5,978 bases of DNA from Paracoccaceae bacterium (GTDB lineage Bacteria > Pseudomonadota > Alphaproteobacteria > Rhodobacterales > Rhodobacteraceae), in assembly GCA_013214715.1 (NCBI GenBank), contig JABSSB010000091.1, forward strand, positions 1 through 5,978. The letters are read 5' to 3'. Below are positions 1-5,887 of this stretch, piece after piece; position 1 is the first letter of the stretch, and the number at the start of each line of letters is the position of its first letter. A program made the position numbers and the translations under genes. The notes beneath the pieces were generated by a model. That model ran no database searches. It saw only the letters and a program-made list of their open reading frames with translations, and had not been told where the DNA came from.

Positions 1-1186
1 GCTTTGGAAATCCAACTCGATTGATTTCAAAGCAGGGTATTCGTTCACTGTGGCGCCTTTGGTTGTCGACGGCGTTGTGATCGTTGGCATCTCTGGCGGT
101 GAGTACGGCATTCGTGGCTACATCGAAGCCTATGACGCAGACACGGGCGAACAGCTCTGGCGCACCTACACGGTTCCCGAGCCCGGTGATCCCGGTTCTG
201 AAACATGGCCTGAGGGCGATGCATGGGAACGCGGTGGTGGCCCTGCATGGCTGACAGGTACCTATGATCCAGAGTTGAACCTGGTCTATTGGGGAACTGG
301 CAATGCAGGACCGTGGAATGCCGGTGTCCGTCCTGGCGACAACCTCTACACCACGTCGATCCTTGCGCTGGATCCGAAATCTGGCGAGATCCAGTGGCAC
401 TATCAGACCACGCCGAACGATCCGTTTGATTACGATGCCACAAACGAACTGGTGCTGGCTGAAATCGACGGTCAAAAAGTGGTCATGCAGGCCAACCGGA
501 ACGGCTTCTTTTATGTTCTGGACCGAACGAACGGCAAGCTGTTGGCGGCCAACAAGTTCGTAGATCGGGTGGATTGGGCTGACAGTATCGATCTGAATAC
601 CGGCCGCCCCGTCGAAACGCCGGTAGCACTGGGTGCGAGGTCGGGCGAGCAAGTCACCTTCTGGCCAAGCGCGTTTGGCGGCAAGAACTGGTCGCCTATC
701 TCGTATAATCCCGATCGCAATACGGCCTTCATCAACACGCTCAATATCGGCATGAATTACAAGGCAGTCGAACCCACCTATCGCGCAGGTGTGTTTTACT
801 TTGGTGCCGAGTTCAGTTGGGATTGGCCGGAGCAAAACCGTGGTTACCTGCGGGCGATTGATCCAATGACAGGCGATGTCAAATGGCAGGACGGAACTGG
901 AATTCCGCGCTTTGCCGGCATCTTGTCCACCGGTGGTGATCTCGTCTTTACCGGCACGCAAACCGGCATGTTCGAAGGCTTCCATGCGGAAACCGGAGAA
1001 AAGCTCTATGAGTTCAATGTTGGTACGGGCATCGTGGGCCAGCCCATGACTTGGGACATGGATGGTCGGCAGTATGTCAGCCTCGCTGTCGGCAGCGGTG
1101 CGGTTTACACGCTGTTCTCTGGCGACGAACGGCTGGCGAGCGCACCTGCGGGTGGCTCGATCTGGACATTTGCGCTGCCGGAGTAG
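1..1186 (+). CDS. PQQ-dependent alcohol dehydrogenase, probably lanthanide-dependent (5' partial)
   Basis: This is the C-terminal part of a periplasmic quinoprotein that oxidises alcohols and passes electrons to cytochrome c. The reading frame is open from base 2 (394 residues before the TAG). Family members have about 600 residues, so roughly 200 N-terminal residues, including the signal peptide and the vicinal Cys pair, lie upstream. Visible active-site residues, by analogy with MxaF: metal-ligand Glu in GGEYGIRG (codon 101-103), PQQ-stacking Trp in GGGPAW (248-250), metal-ligand Asn in GTGNAGPWN (302-304), catalytic Asp in PFDYDATNE (428-430) and the Arg of NRNG (497-499). A second Asp two residues after the catalytic one (434-436) is the extra metal ligand typical of lanthanide enzymes. 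RPGDNLYTTS and the C-terminal GGSIWTFALPE look more like ExaF/PedH than XoxF or MxaF. Blade-docking motifs (GEIQW, GDVKW) are present. The subtype is inferred; the family is certain. Confidence 0.95.
   Translation, partial: LWKSNSIDFKAGYSFTVAPLVVDGVVIVGISGGEYGIRGYIEAYDADTGEQLWRTYTVPEPGDPGSETWPEGDAWERGGGPAWLTGTYDPELNLVYWGTGNAGPWNAGVRPGDNLYTTSILALDPKSGEIQWHYQTTPNDPFDYDATNELVLAEIDGQKVVMQANRNGFFYVLDRTNGKLLAANKFVDRVDWADSIDLNTGRPVETPVALGARSGEQVTFWPSAFGGKNWSPISYNPDRNTAFINTLNIGMNYKAVEPTYRAGVFYFGAEFSWDWPEQNRGYLRAIDPMTGDVKWQDGTGIPRFAGILSTGGDLVFTGTQTGMFEGFHAETGEKLYEFNVGTGIVGQPMTWDMDGRQYVSLAVGSGAVYTLFSGDERLASAPAGGSIWTFALPE
1180..1183 (+). promoter_or_regulatory. Ribosome binding site for the cytochrome TTG start
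   Basis: GGAG overlaps the last sense codons of the dehydrogenase and sits 8 bases before TTG at 1192. No ATG or GTG lies in this frame nearby that would give a signal peptide, so this site decides the start. The ribosome finishing the dehydrogenase would end right at this site, which favours translational coupling. Confidence 0.6.
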
Positions 1187-1191
1187 AGCTC

Positions 1192-1524
1192 TTGAAAACG
1201 TCAAACACTGTTTTGGCCGCAATATTGGCGCTCTCCGGAGCGCCAATATTCGCTGAGGGTACTGTTCCAGACCTGGAGTTTGGCACAAAAACCTACAAGG
1301 ATTTTTGTTCGCACTGCCATGGTCTGAACATGGTCAATCCCGGTACATCCTCATACGATTTGAGGAAATGGCCGCGGGATAACAAACCCGACTTTCTGCA
1401 TGCAGTCGCTAACGGCAAGGGTGACATGCCCGCATGGGGCGACATCCTTTTACCCGGCGAATTGGAGGCGCTTTGGGTCTATGTCGCAACGCGCGCCGGC
1501 ACAGAGCCGCTGCCCGAAGAGTAA
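1192..1524 (+). CDS. Small secreted c-type cytochrome, electron acceptor of the PQQ dehydrogenase
   Basis: This is a 110-residue precursor of a single-heme class I cytochrome c. Residues 1-21 form a signal peptide (Lys2, hydrophobic core, ending PIFA). Heme attachment is by CSHCH at residues 39-43 and the likely axial Met is Met79 in GDMPAW. A C-terminal helix (about 89-101, ELEALWVYVATR) completes the fold. The mature protein is about 89 residues, shorter than ExaB-type cytochrome c550. It follows the dehydrogenase stop by five bases, so it is presumably its redox partner in the periplasm. The start is TTG, chosen because it gives a clean signal peptide behind a Shine-Dalgarno; an upstream ATG at 1051 in the same frame lies inside the dehydrogenase and would put a polar stretch before the signal peptide. 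The signal-peptide codons contain a perfect hairpin (1221-1250). Confidence 0.9.
   Translation: MKTSNTVLAAILALSGAPIFAEGTVPDLEFGTKTYKDFCSHCHGLNMVNPGTSSYDLRKWPRDNKPDFLHAVANGKGDMPAWGDILLPGELEALWVYVATRAGTEPLPEE
1221..1250 (+). repeat. Perfect 13-bp inverted repeat with UCCG tetraloop, inside the cytochrome coding region
   Basis: Arms 1221-1233 (AATATTGGCGCTC) and 1238-1250 (GAGCGCCAATATT) are exact reverse complements, separated by TCCG. In RNA this is a 13-bp stem closed by C-G around a UCCG loop, which belongs to the unusually stable cUNCGg tetraloop class. It lies 29 bases after the TTG start. No T-run follows on either strand, so it is not a standard intrinsic terminator. It may stabilise or delimit the 3' end of the dehydrogenase message, slow early translation of the cytochrome, or be a DNA operator; the role is inferred and only the structure is visible. 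Confidence 0.75.
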
Positions 1525-1530
1525 CCCCCA

Positions 1531-1536
1531 AAGGAG
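1531..1536 (+). promoter_or_regulatory. Ribosome binding site for the MxaJ-like gene
   Basis: AAGGAG is a strong Shine-Dalgarno core in the 24-base gap after the cytochrome stop. It is 12 bases from ATG at 1549, longer than usual, but no better in-frame ATG, GTG or TTG lies closer. Confidence 0.6.
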
Positions 1537-1548
1537 CTGCAGCACATT

Positions 1549-2526
1549 ATGTGGAAAGGCGTCACGCTTTTAAGTCTGCTTGTCGGATTTTGCCATCAAG
1601 CAGAGCCGGTAAACGCGTCCAGTGCAGAACTTCAGACCCTCACACCGAAAACCCTGACAGTGTGTTTGCCACGCAATGGCGGGGTCATGTCCGGCAGGCG
1701 ACTGACCGGTGGCAGTGGCTTCGACTACGCTGTCAGCACGGCACTTGCTGAACATATGGGGCTTTCCCTTTCGGTGGTCTGGATCGAAAATGAACTTGAC
1801 GAAGAGAGTGACCCGATCCGGGAAACCTACGCACTTCTGGCGTATGGGCTGTGCGATGCGGTGCCGGGGCATCCGCGCTATGAAAGCTCGGTGGGTGCCC
1901 CCGATTTTGCGCGCGCGTCGCTGCCCCGTTGGCTGGATATGCCTCAGGAAATCGATCCGGACACCGGCTTGCTCAAGGATACGCTTGCCGGATTTGTCGA
2001 TGTGTTTCCAGTTGCGGTGACAGAAGGCTACATGCGGTCAGAGATCGGCATGCTGTACCGCAAGGGAGGCACAGAGCCGGAAGGCTTGCAGGACCGGAAC
2101 GGGCGGCAGGTGGCCGTCCAGCAAGGCACGCTGTCTGGCGCAATTGCGACGGTTCAGGTCGCCCCGTCCGAGCGCGCAGACATCGTAACACTCAACCCCG
2201 GTGCAGGGTTTCTTTGGGACGTGGAAACCAGTGGATATCCTTTGGCTTTGGTTGATGTCGCAGCTTTTGACGCGCATCGAAAAGCCTTTCCGGCAACCAC
2301 ATTGCAACTGGCAAACTGGCGACATCCGATTGGAATGGATATTGGCATCGCGGTCTTGGCAGATAACGCGCCCTTACAGCTTTCGTTAAACAGCGCGATC
2401 AAGGAACTTTTGATCAGTGGCGATTTGCCGGACGTAGCCGCCGCTGAAGGACTGACCTATGCAGCGCCCCAAAGCGCCCACCTGATGCCCGTCCTCACAC
2501 TTGCCACTTTGAGGTCAATGCGATGA
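1549..2526 (+). CDS. MxaJ/XoxJ-like quinoprotein-associated periplasmic binding protein
   Basis: This 325-residue protein resembles the type II (amino-acid-binding-like) periplasmic proteins found beside PQQ alcohol dehydrogenases (MxaJ/XoxJ; the TIGR03871-like group). Residues 1-23 look like a signal peptide ending VNA; Cys15 is preceded by Phe, so a lipobox is unlikely. Mature features are the first beta strand LTVCLPRNGG (36-45), GFDYAVSTALAEHMGL (57-72) and GLCDAVPGHP (100-109). Cys39 and Cys102 match the positions of the two Cys commonly seen in this family and could form a disulfide. The second lobe includes QVAVQQGT and a C-terminal helix region (ELLISGDLPDVAAAEGL). XoxJ has been proposed to assist dehydrogenase activation or folding instead of transport. 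The gene lies 24 bases after the cytochrome and its stop overlaps the next start. Family assignment is good; precise role is unknown. Confidence 0.85.
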   Translation: MWKGVTLLSLLVGFCHQAEPVNASSAELQTLTPKTLTVCLPRNGGVMSGRRLTGGSGFDYAVSTALAEHMGLSLSVVWIENELDEESDPIRETYALLAYGLCDAVPGHPRYESSVGAPDFARASLPRWLDMPQEIDPDTGLLKDTLAGFVDVFPVAVTEGYMRSEIGMLYRKGGTEPEGLQDRNGRQVAVQQGTLSGAIATVQVAPSERADIVTLNPGAGFLWDVETSGYPLALVDVAAFDAHRKAFPATTLQLANWRHPIGMDIGIAVLADNAPLQLSLNSAIKELLISGDLPDVAAAEGLTYAAPQSAHLMPVLTLATLRSMR

Positions 2527-3695
2527 TGCGCTCGGTTCTCAGCGTGATCTTGGCCTGTGTCGCTTCAATTGCGGGCGCGGCAGACGTGAACACGGCCATT
2601 ATCAGGGTCGAGTACCCACAATTGGCGCCGATTTCGCGGTTCGAGGAAAAAACCGCGGATCTTGCCTTCGCCGGTGCAGACTTGGCAACGCAGGACAATC
2701 AAACAACAGGCCAATTTCTGGGTCATAATTTCAAGACAATACATGTGGCTGCTGAGCCGGCTGACGTTGTGTCTGCTGCGGCTGAGTTGCGGGCAGAAGG
2801 AATTGAGATCATTGTGGTGTCCGCCCGCGCAGACGAACTCTTGGCCATTGCTGACGCAGCACAGGACGCTTTGATCCTCAATGCGGGGGCCGCTGATACG
2901 GCGTTGCGCGGGGCTGAGTGCCGCGCAAATGTCCTGCATTTAACCCCGAGTGATGCGATGCGGGCAGATGCGGTCGCGCAATTCTCAGTCTGGAAGAAGT
3001 GGACGCGGTGGTTTCTGGTGCGCGGGTCAAACCCCGCCGATATCCAACTGGCCGAAGAGTACAAACGCGCCGCCAAGAAATTTGGGGTGAATGTTGTAGA
3101 AGAGCGGGAAATTCTGGATACGGGCGGATCGCGCCGCGCTGACACTGGGCATGTTCTTGTTCAAAAACAGATCCCAGTGCTTGTGCAGAACCCCAAAAGG
3201 CACGACGTGGTCATCGCAGCCGATGCCTCAGATGTCTTTGCGCCCTATTTGCCGTTTCATCTGTGGGACCCCCGCCCTGTTTTGGGATCGGCGGGCCTGC
3301 GTCCCGTAAGCTTCAATCCCGCCACAGAGAGTTGGGGGGGCACCCAGTTTCAGACCCGCTTTGAAAAGCTCTCTGGCCGATATGTAACAGAGGCGGACTA
3401 CGACGCGTGGCTTGCCCTGCGCGCGGTTGGCGAGGCCGTGGTACGCACAGGTAGCGCAGACCCAAGTGACCTGCGCACCTTTATGTTGAGCGACGATTTC
3501 GAGTTGGCGGCTTTCAAGGGCCAGCCGGTGACTTTCCGAAAATGGAACGGCCAGATGCGTCAACCCATTTTGCTCTATGACGGGCGGATCAATGCCAGTG
3601 TTTCCCCTCAGGAAGGCTTCCTCCATCCCGTTTCGCCCCTGGATACGCTGGGAGCAGATGAACCTGAAACTGACTGCAAAGCTTTTGGAGAGTAG
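2523..3695 (+). CDS. Periplasmic binding protein of the PQQ alcohol dehydrogenase-associated ABC system
   Basis: This 390-residue protein matches what I know of the PQQ_ABC_bind family (TIGR03863-like), a type I periplasmic binding fold related to branched-chain amino acid receptors. Residues 1-19 form a signal peptide ending AGA. Recognisable segments are KKWTRWFLVRG (about 158-168), LPFHLWDPRPVLGSAGL (about 243-259), ESWGGTQFQTRFEKLSGR (about 267-285), LSDDFELAAFKG (about 322-333) and ASVSPQEGFLHP near the C-terminus. Cys133 and Cys385 are the only Cys of the mature protein and could pair. ATG at 2523 overlaps the previous TGA as ATGA, with GAGGT at 2511-2515 as the ribosome binding site; ATG at 2526 is an alternative. 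The ligand is unknown; the partner ATPase and permease lie downstream in the same operon. Confidence 0.88.
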   Translation: MMRSVLSVILACVASIAGAADVNTAIIRVEYPQLAPISRFEEKTADLAFAGADLATQDNQTTGQFLGHNFKTIHVAAEPADVVSAAAELRAEGIEIIVVSARADELLAIADAAQDALILNAGAADTALRGAECRANVLHLTPSDAMRADAVAQFSVWKKWTRWFLVRGSNPADIQLAEEYKRAAKKFGVNVVEEREILDTGGSRRADTGHVLVQKQIPVLVQNPKRHDVVIAADASDVFAPYLPFHLWDPRPVLGSAGLRPVSFNPATESWGGTQFQTRFEKLSGRYVTEADYDAWLALRAVGEAVVRTGSADPSDLRTFMLSDDFELAAFKGQPVTFRKWNGQMRQPILLYDGRINASVSPQEGFLHPVSPLDTLGADEPETDCKAFGE

Positions 3696-3696
3696 T

Positions 3697-4671
3697 ATGC
3701 GCCTATTGGTTCTTTTCTTCACCTTTCTGCTCGCATCCGTAGCCCATGCCGATCGAATTTTTGTCAGCAATGAACGCAGCAACACGGTTACAGTCATCGA
3801 CGGCAGCACTTGGGAAGTTTTGACAGAATTCCCGGCCGGTTTGCGCCCGCGCGGGATCACCGTCAGCCCAGATGGGAGCAAACTCTATGTCTGCGCTTCG
3901 GACGACAATCTCGTCCGCGTGTTTGATACCAGCAGCTATGAAGAGCTTTTCACATTGCCTTCAGGCCCGGACCCGGAATTGTTCGTGCTCGAACCAAATG
4001 GCCGTCGTCTCTACATTGCCAATGAAGACGATAATTTGGTCACCGTCGTGGATACGCAGACCAAAGAGGTTCTCGCCGAAGTCCCAGTGGGCGTGGAGCC
4101 CGAGGGCATGGCGATAAGCCCCAATGCACGCATTGTGGTCAATACCTCGGAAACAACGAACATGGCGCATTTCATCGACACCGAGACCAACACCATCAAG
4201 TACAACATGCTTGTCGATCAGCGCCCCCGCTATGCCGAGTATACGTCTGACGGAACACGCCTGTTTGTGACCGCTGAAATCGGAGGCACGGTTTCCGTTT
4301 TCGACATTGATGGTGATGGCGCCCCAACAGAGGTTGGTAAAATCTCGTTTCAAGTTGCCGGCGTGCAGCCAGAATGGTTGCAGCCAGTCGGCGCCAAGGT
4401 AACGTCGGACGGGCAATGGCTGTTCGTGGCGCTTGGCCCCTCCAATCGCGTTGCTGTGGTCGACGCGAAGACATTGGAGGTGGAGAAATACATCCTTGTC
4501 GGCGAGCGGGTTTGGCAATTGGCATTCACGCCGGGCGAAGAGTACCTGCTGACAACGAATGGCAACACAAATGATATCACAGTGATCGACGTGGCCAGCC
4601 AGGAGGCGGTACGCTCAATCCCTGTGGGACAGCAGCCTTGGGGCGTGATTGTTGCGCCAGGTATCAATTAG
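3697..4671 (+). CDS. Secreted YVTN-type beta-propeller protein, PQQ-catabolism associated
   Basis: This 324-residue protein has a signal peptide (1-18, ending AHA) and then about seven beta-propeller repeats. Each carries a strand like NTVTVIDG, NLVRVFDT, NLVTVVDT, AHFIDTET, GTVSVFDI, RVAVVDAK or DITVIDVA, and most include a S/T-P/S-D-G turn (for example SPDGSKLYV, TSDGQWLFV). RVWQLAFTP and QQPWGVIVAP near the C-terminus fit the PQQ-associated propeller family (TIGR03866-like; PedB-type). The start is ATG at 3697, one base after the previous stop, with GGAG at 3687-3690 six bases upstream; the frame is open further 5' but that part reads antisense-like polar sequence before the signal peptide. 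The fifth repeat holds an unusual DIDGDG motif (203-208) with Glu212, resembling a Ca or lanthanide-binding loop. It acts in the periplasm; its molecular role is not established. Confidence 0.9.
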   Translation: MRLLVLFFTFLLASVAHADRIFVSNERSNTVTVIDGSTWEVLTEFPAGLRPRGITVSPDGSKLYVCASDDNLVRVFDTSSYEELFTLPSGPDPELFVLEPNGRRLYIANEDDNLVTVVDTQTKEVLAEVPVGVEPEGMAISPNARIVVNTSETTNMAHFIDTETNTIKYNMLVDQRPRYAEYTSDGTRLFVTAEIGGTVSVFDIDGDGAPTEVGKISFQVAGVQPEWLQPVGAKVTSDGQWLFVALGPSNRVAVVDAKTLEVEKYILVGERVWQLAFTPGEEYLLTTNGNTNDITVIDVASQEAVRSIPVGQQPWGVIVAPGIN

Positions 4672-4675
4672 GAGG
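4670..4675 (+). promoter_or_regulatory. Ribosome binding site for the small secreted protein
   Basis: AGGAGG overlaps the TAG stop of the propeller gene and lies four bases before ATG at 4680. It is a near-perfect anti-16S match with short spacing and picks ATG 4680 over the in-frame ATG at 4638, which is inside the propeller gene and would place charged residues before the signal peptide. Confidence 0.7.
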
Positions 4676-4679
4676 GAAA

Positions 4680-5117
4680 ATGCATCGTTCTGTATCGGCT
4701 ATCATTGCTGCGCTGCTTGCAGGGCCCGCTCTTGCCGCGCCACTGTGCGACAACTTCGGCTTTGCGGGGCTTCTGGCCGCTTGCAATCGCGGCGAAGAGA
4801 TTGAAATCACCCTCGCTTCAGGCAAACCCTTGGGCGAGGATGTTGTTTTGCAATCCGGTGCCTATTACGAGATGATGATCACGTCCGACGGCAGCGCCGA
4901 GCTTGCCTTGTCGGGCCCGGGCTTTTTCCGCGCAATTTGGATGGATGAGATCGTCATAAATGACATCGAGATCCGCCCCATGGCGATCGACAGCTTCGAA
5001 TTCGATGATGCGGGGACGGCAGAGCTTTCATTCATCGCGATTAAGCCGGGCGCTTATGAACTGAAAATCCCAGGCTCAGTTGGAGAGTCGCAAAGGATCA
5101 AAATTCAGATCCAGTAG
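4680..5117 (+). CDS. Small secreted acidic beta-rich protein of unknown function, PQQ/ABC cluster associated
   Basis: This 145-residue protein has a clear signal peptide (1-19, ending ALA). The mature part is about 126 residues, strongly acidic (20 Asp/Glu against 8 Lys/Arg by my count) and has alternating hydrophobic strands consistent with a small beta-sandwich: EIEITLASG, GAYYEMMITSDGSAEL, WMDEIVINDIEIRP (87-100), TAELSFIAI and GAYELKIPG. The overall pattern recalls cupredoxin-like folds, but the mature protein has no His at all (the only His is residue 2), so a canonical type 1 copper site is impossible. Cys23 and Cys35 flank a short hydrophobic segment and may form a disulfide. Acidic clusters at 89-97 and 104-110 could bind a metal, which is speculation. 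It starts eight bases after the propeller gene and precedes the ATPase, so it probably works with the ABC module. I do not recognise an experimentally studied homologue. Confidence 0.85.
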   Translation: MHRSVSAIIAALLAGPALAAPLCDNFGFAGLLAACNRGEEIEITLASGKPLGEDVVLQSGAYYEMMITSDGSAELALSGPGFFRAIWMDEIVINDIEIRPMAIDSFEFDDAGTAELSFIAIKPGAYELKIPGSVGESQRIKIQIQ

Positions 5118-5124
5118 AAGGCTA

Positions 5125-5137
5125 GCGGGATACCCGC
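5125..5137 (+). repeat. Short inverted repeat in the gap before the ABC ATPase gene
   Basis: GCGGG and CCCGC are separated by ATA, giving a 5-bp G+C stem with a three-base loop in the 44-base gap (5118-5161), the largest gap in the window. No T-run follows, so it is not an evident terminator. It could be chance. Confidence 0.3.
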
Positions 5138-5146
5138 ATCCGCCGT

Positions 5147-5151
5147 AAGGA
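5147..5151 (+). promoter_or_regulatory. Ribosome binding site for the ABC ATPase GTG start
   Basis: AAGGA lies 10 bases before GTG at 5162. The protein from this GTG begins with the ABC beta strand LEVENVGFRYG, typical of the extreme N-terminus of such ATPases, so no further upstream start is needed. Confidence 0.55.
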
Positions 5152-5161
5152 AAGAAGCGCC

Positions 5162-5887
5162 GTGACCGCATTGGAAGTGGAGAATGTTGGTTTTCGCTAC
5201 GGTGCGCGCACCGCCCTGAGCGAGGTGTCCTTTCGCCTTGAAGCGGGTCAGTTTTGCGCTCTTTTGGGCCCGAATGGCGCTGGGAAATCAACGCTCTTTT
5301 CCATACTCGCACGGCTCAACGATATCCAAGCCGGTCGGGTGACTATTGCTGATTGCGATCTGGCCGCGCAGCCGCTCAAGGCACTGGCACAGGTGGGGAT
5401 TGTTTTCCAACAACCAACCCTCGATCTGGATATGACTGTCCAGCGAAACATGATGTACTTTGCCGCCCTTCATGGCCTTCACGGGGCGCGGGCCCGCCGT
5501 AAAATCGAGCAGGCACTGTCTCTGCTTGGGATGGCTGAGCGCTCCACCGAAAAGGTCCGCACATTGAATGGCGGTCATCGGCGCAGGATGGAAATTGCGC
5601 GCGCCCTCATTCACGAGCCAAAGCTGCTTTTGCTGGACGAGCCTACAGTGGGCCTCGATGCGGAAACACGCAGGGCAATAACGGACCATGTGCACAATCT
5701 TGCCGCTTCTGGCCTGAGCGTTCTTTGGGCGACACATTTGGTCGATGAAGTCGATGACGGCGACCGTGTGATCGTTCTGCACGAAGGCCATGTCAGGGCG
5801 GACGCAACGGCCGCAGATCTTGCGGGCAACCGCTCCTTGGTCGACGCCTATCTGGAGCTTACAGGCGCGGCGGAGACATCATTGTGA
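5162..5887 (+). CDS. ABC transporter ATP-binding protein, PQQ alcohol dehydrogenase system
   Basis: This 241-residue cytoplasmic ATPase is complete. It has Walker A GPNGAGKST (36-44), the Q-loop at VFQQ (81-84), the signature LNGGHRRRMEIARAL (135-149), Walker B LLLLDEPT (155-162), the D-loop VGLD (163-166) and the H-loop His192 in WATHLV. The signature replaces LSGGQ with LNGGH; His at the last position followed by RRR is, from memory, usual in the PQQ-associated subfamily (TIGR03864-like). The sequence is closest to ATPases that pair with ABC-2 type permeases (DrrA/CcmA-like, often exporters), not to amino acid importers. GTG at 5162 is the start. Its TGA overlaps the GTG start of the permease gene (GTGA), as expected for two subunits of one transporter made in balance. 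Confidence 0.93.
   Translation: MTALEVENVGFRYGARTALSEVSFRLEAGQFCALLGPNGAGKSTLFSILARLNDIQAGRVTIADCDLAAQPLKALAQVGIVFQQPTLDLDMTVQRNMMYFAALHGLHGARARRKIEQALSLLGMAERSTEKVRTLNGGHRRRMEIARALIHEPKLLLLDEPTVGLDAETRRAITDHVHNLAASGLSVLWATHLVDEVDDGDRVIVLHEGHVRADATAADLAGNRSLVDAYLELTGAAETSL

Noticed and set aside
45..443. Minus-strand open frame opposite the dehydrogenase.
   Set aside because: Its translation is rich in Arg, His, Cys and Gln without hydrophobic periodicity, typical of an antisense shadow of a conserved gene.
1221..1250. Reading the strong hairpin as an intrinsic terminator of the dehydrogenase gene.
   Set aside because: No T-run follows the stem on either strand, and it lies inside a convincing cytochrome signal-peptide sequence that continues in frame.
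1585..1596. Cys15 of the MxaJ-like protein as a lipoprotein attachment site.
   Set aside because: The preceding residue is Phe (VGFC), which does not fit the lipobox requirement for a small residue before Cys.
1434..1751. Plus-strand open frame bridging the cytochrome and MxaJ-like genes.
   Set aside because: It overlaps both real genes in another frame, is Arg-rich and low in structure, and shows no motif.
2139..2148. Ten-base palindrome CGCAATTGCG as a possible operator.
   Set aside because: It is deep within the MxaJ-like coding region, short, unrepeated in the window as far as I can see, and of a length expected by chance.
3228..3881. Long open frame on the minus strand (217 codons) across the junction of the second binding protein and the propeller gene.
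   Set aside because: It is antisense to two well-supported genes, has no recognisable domain or ribosome binding site, and such open antisense frames are common in G+C-rich coding DNA.
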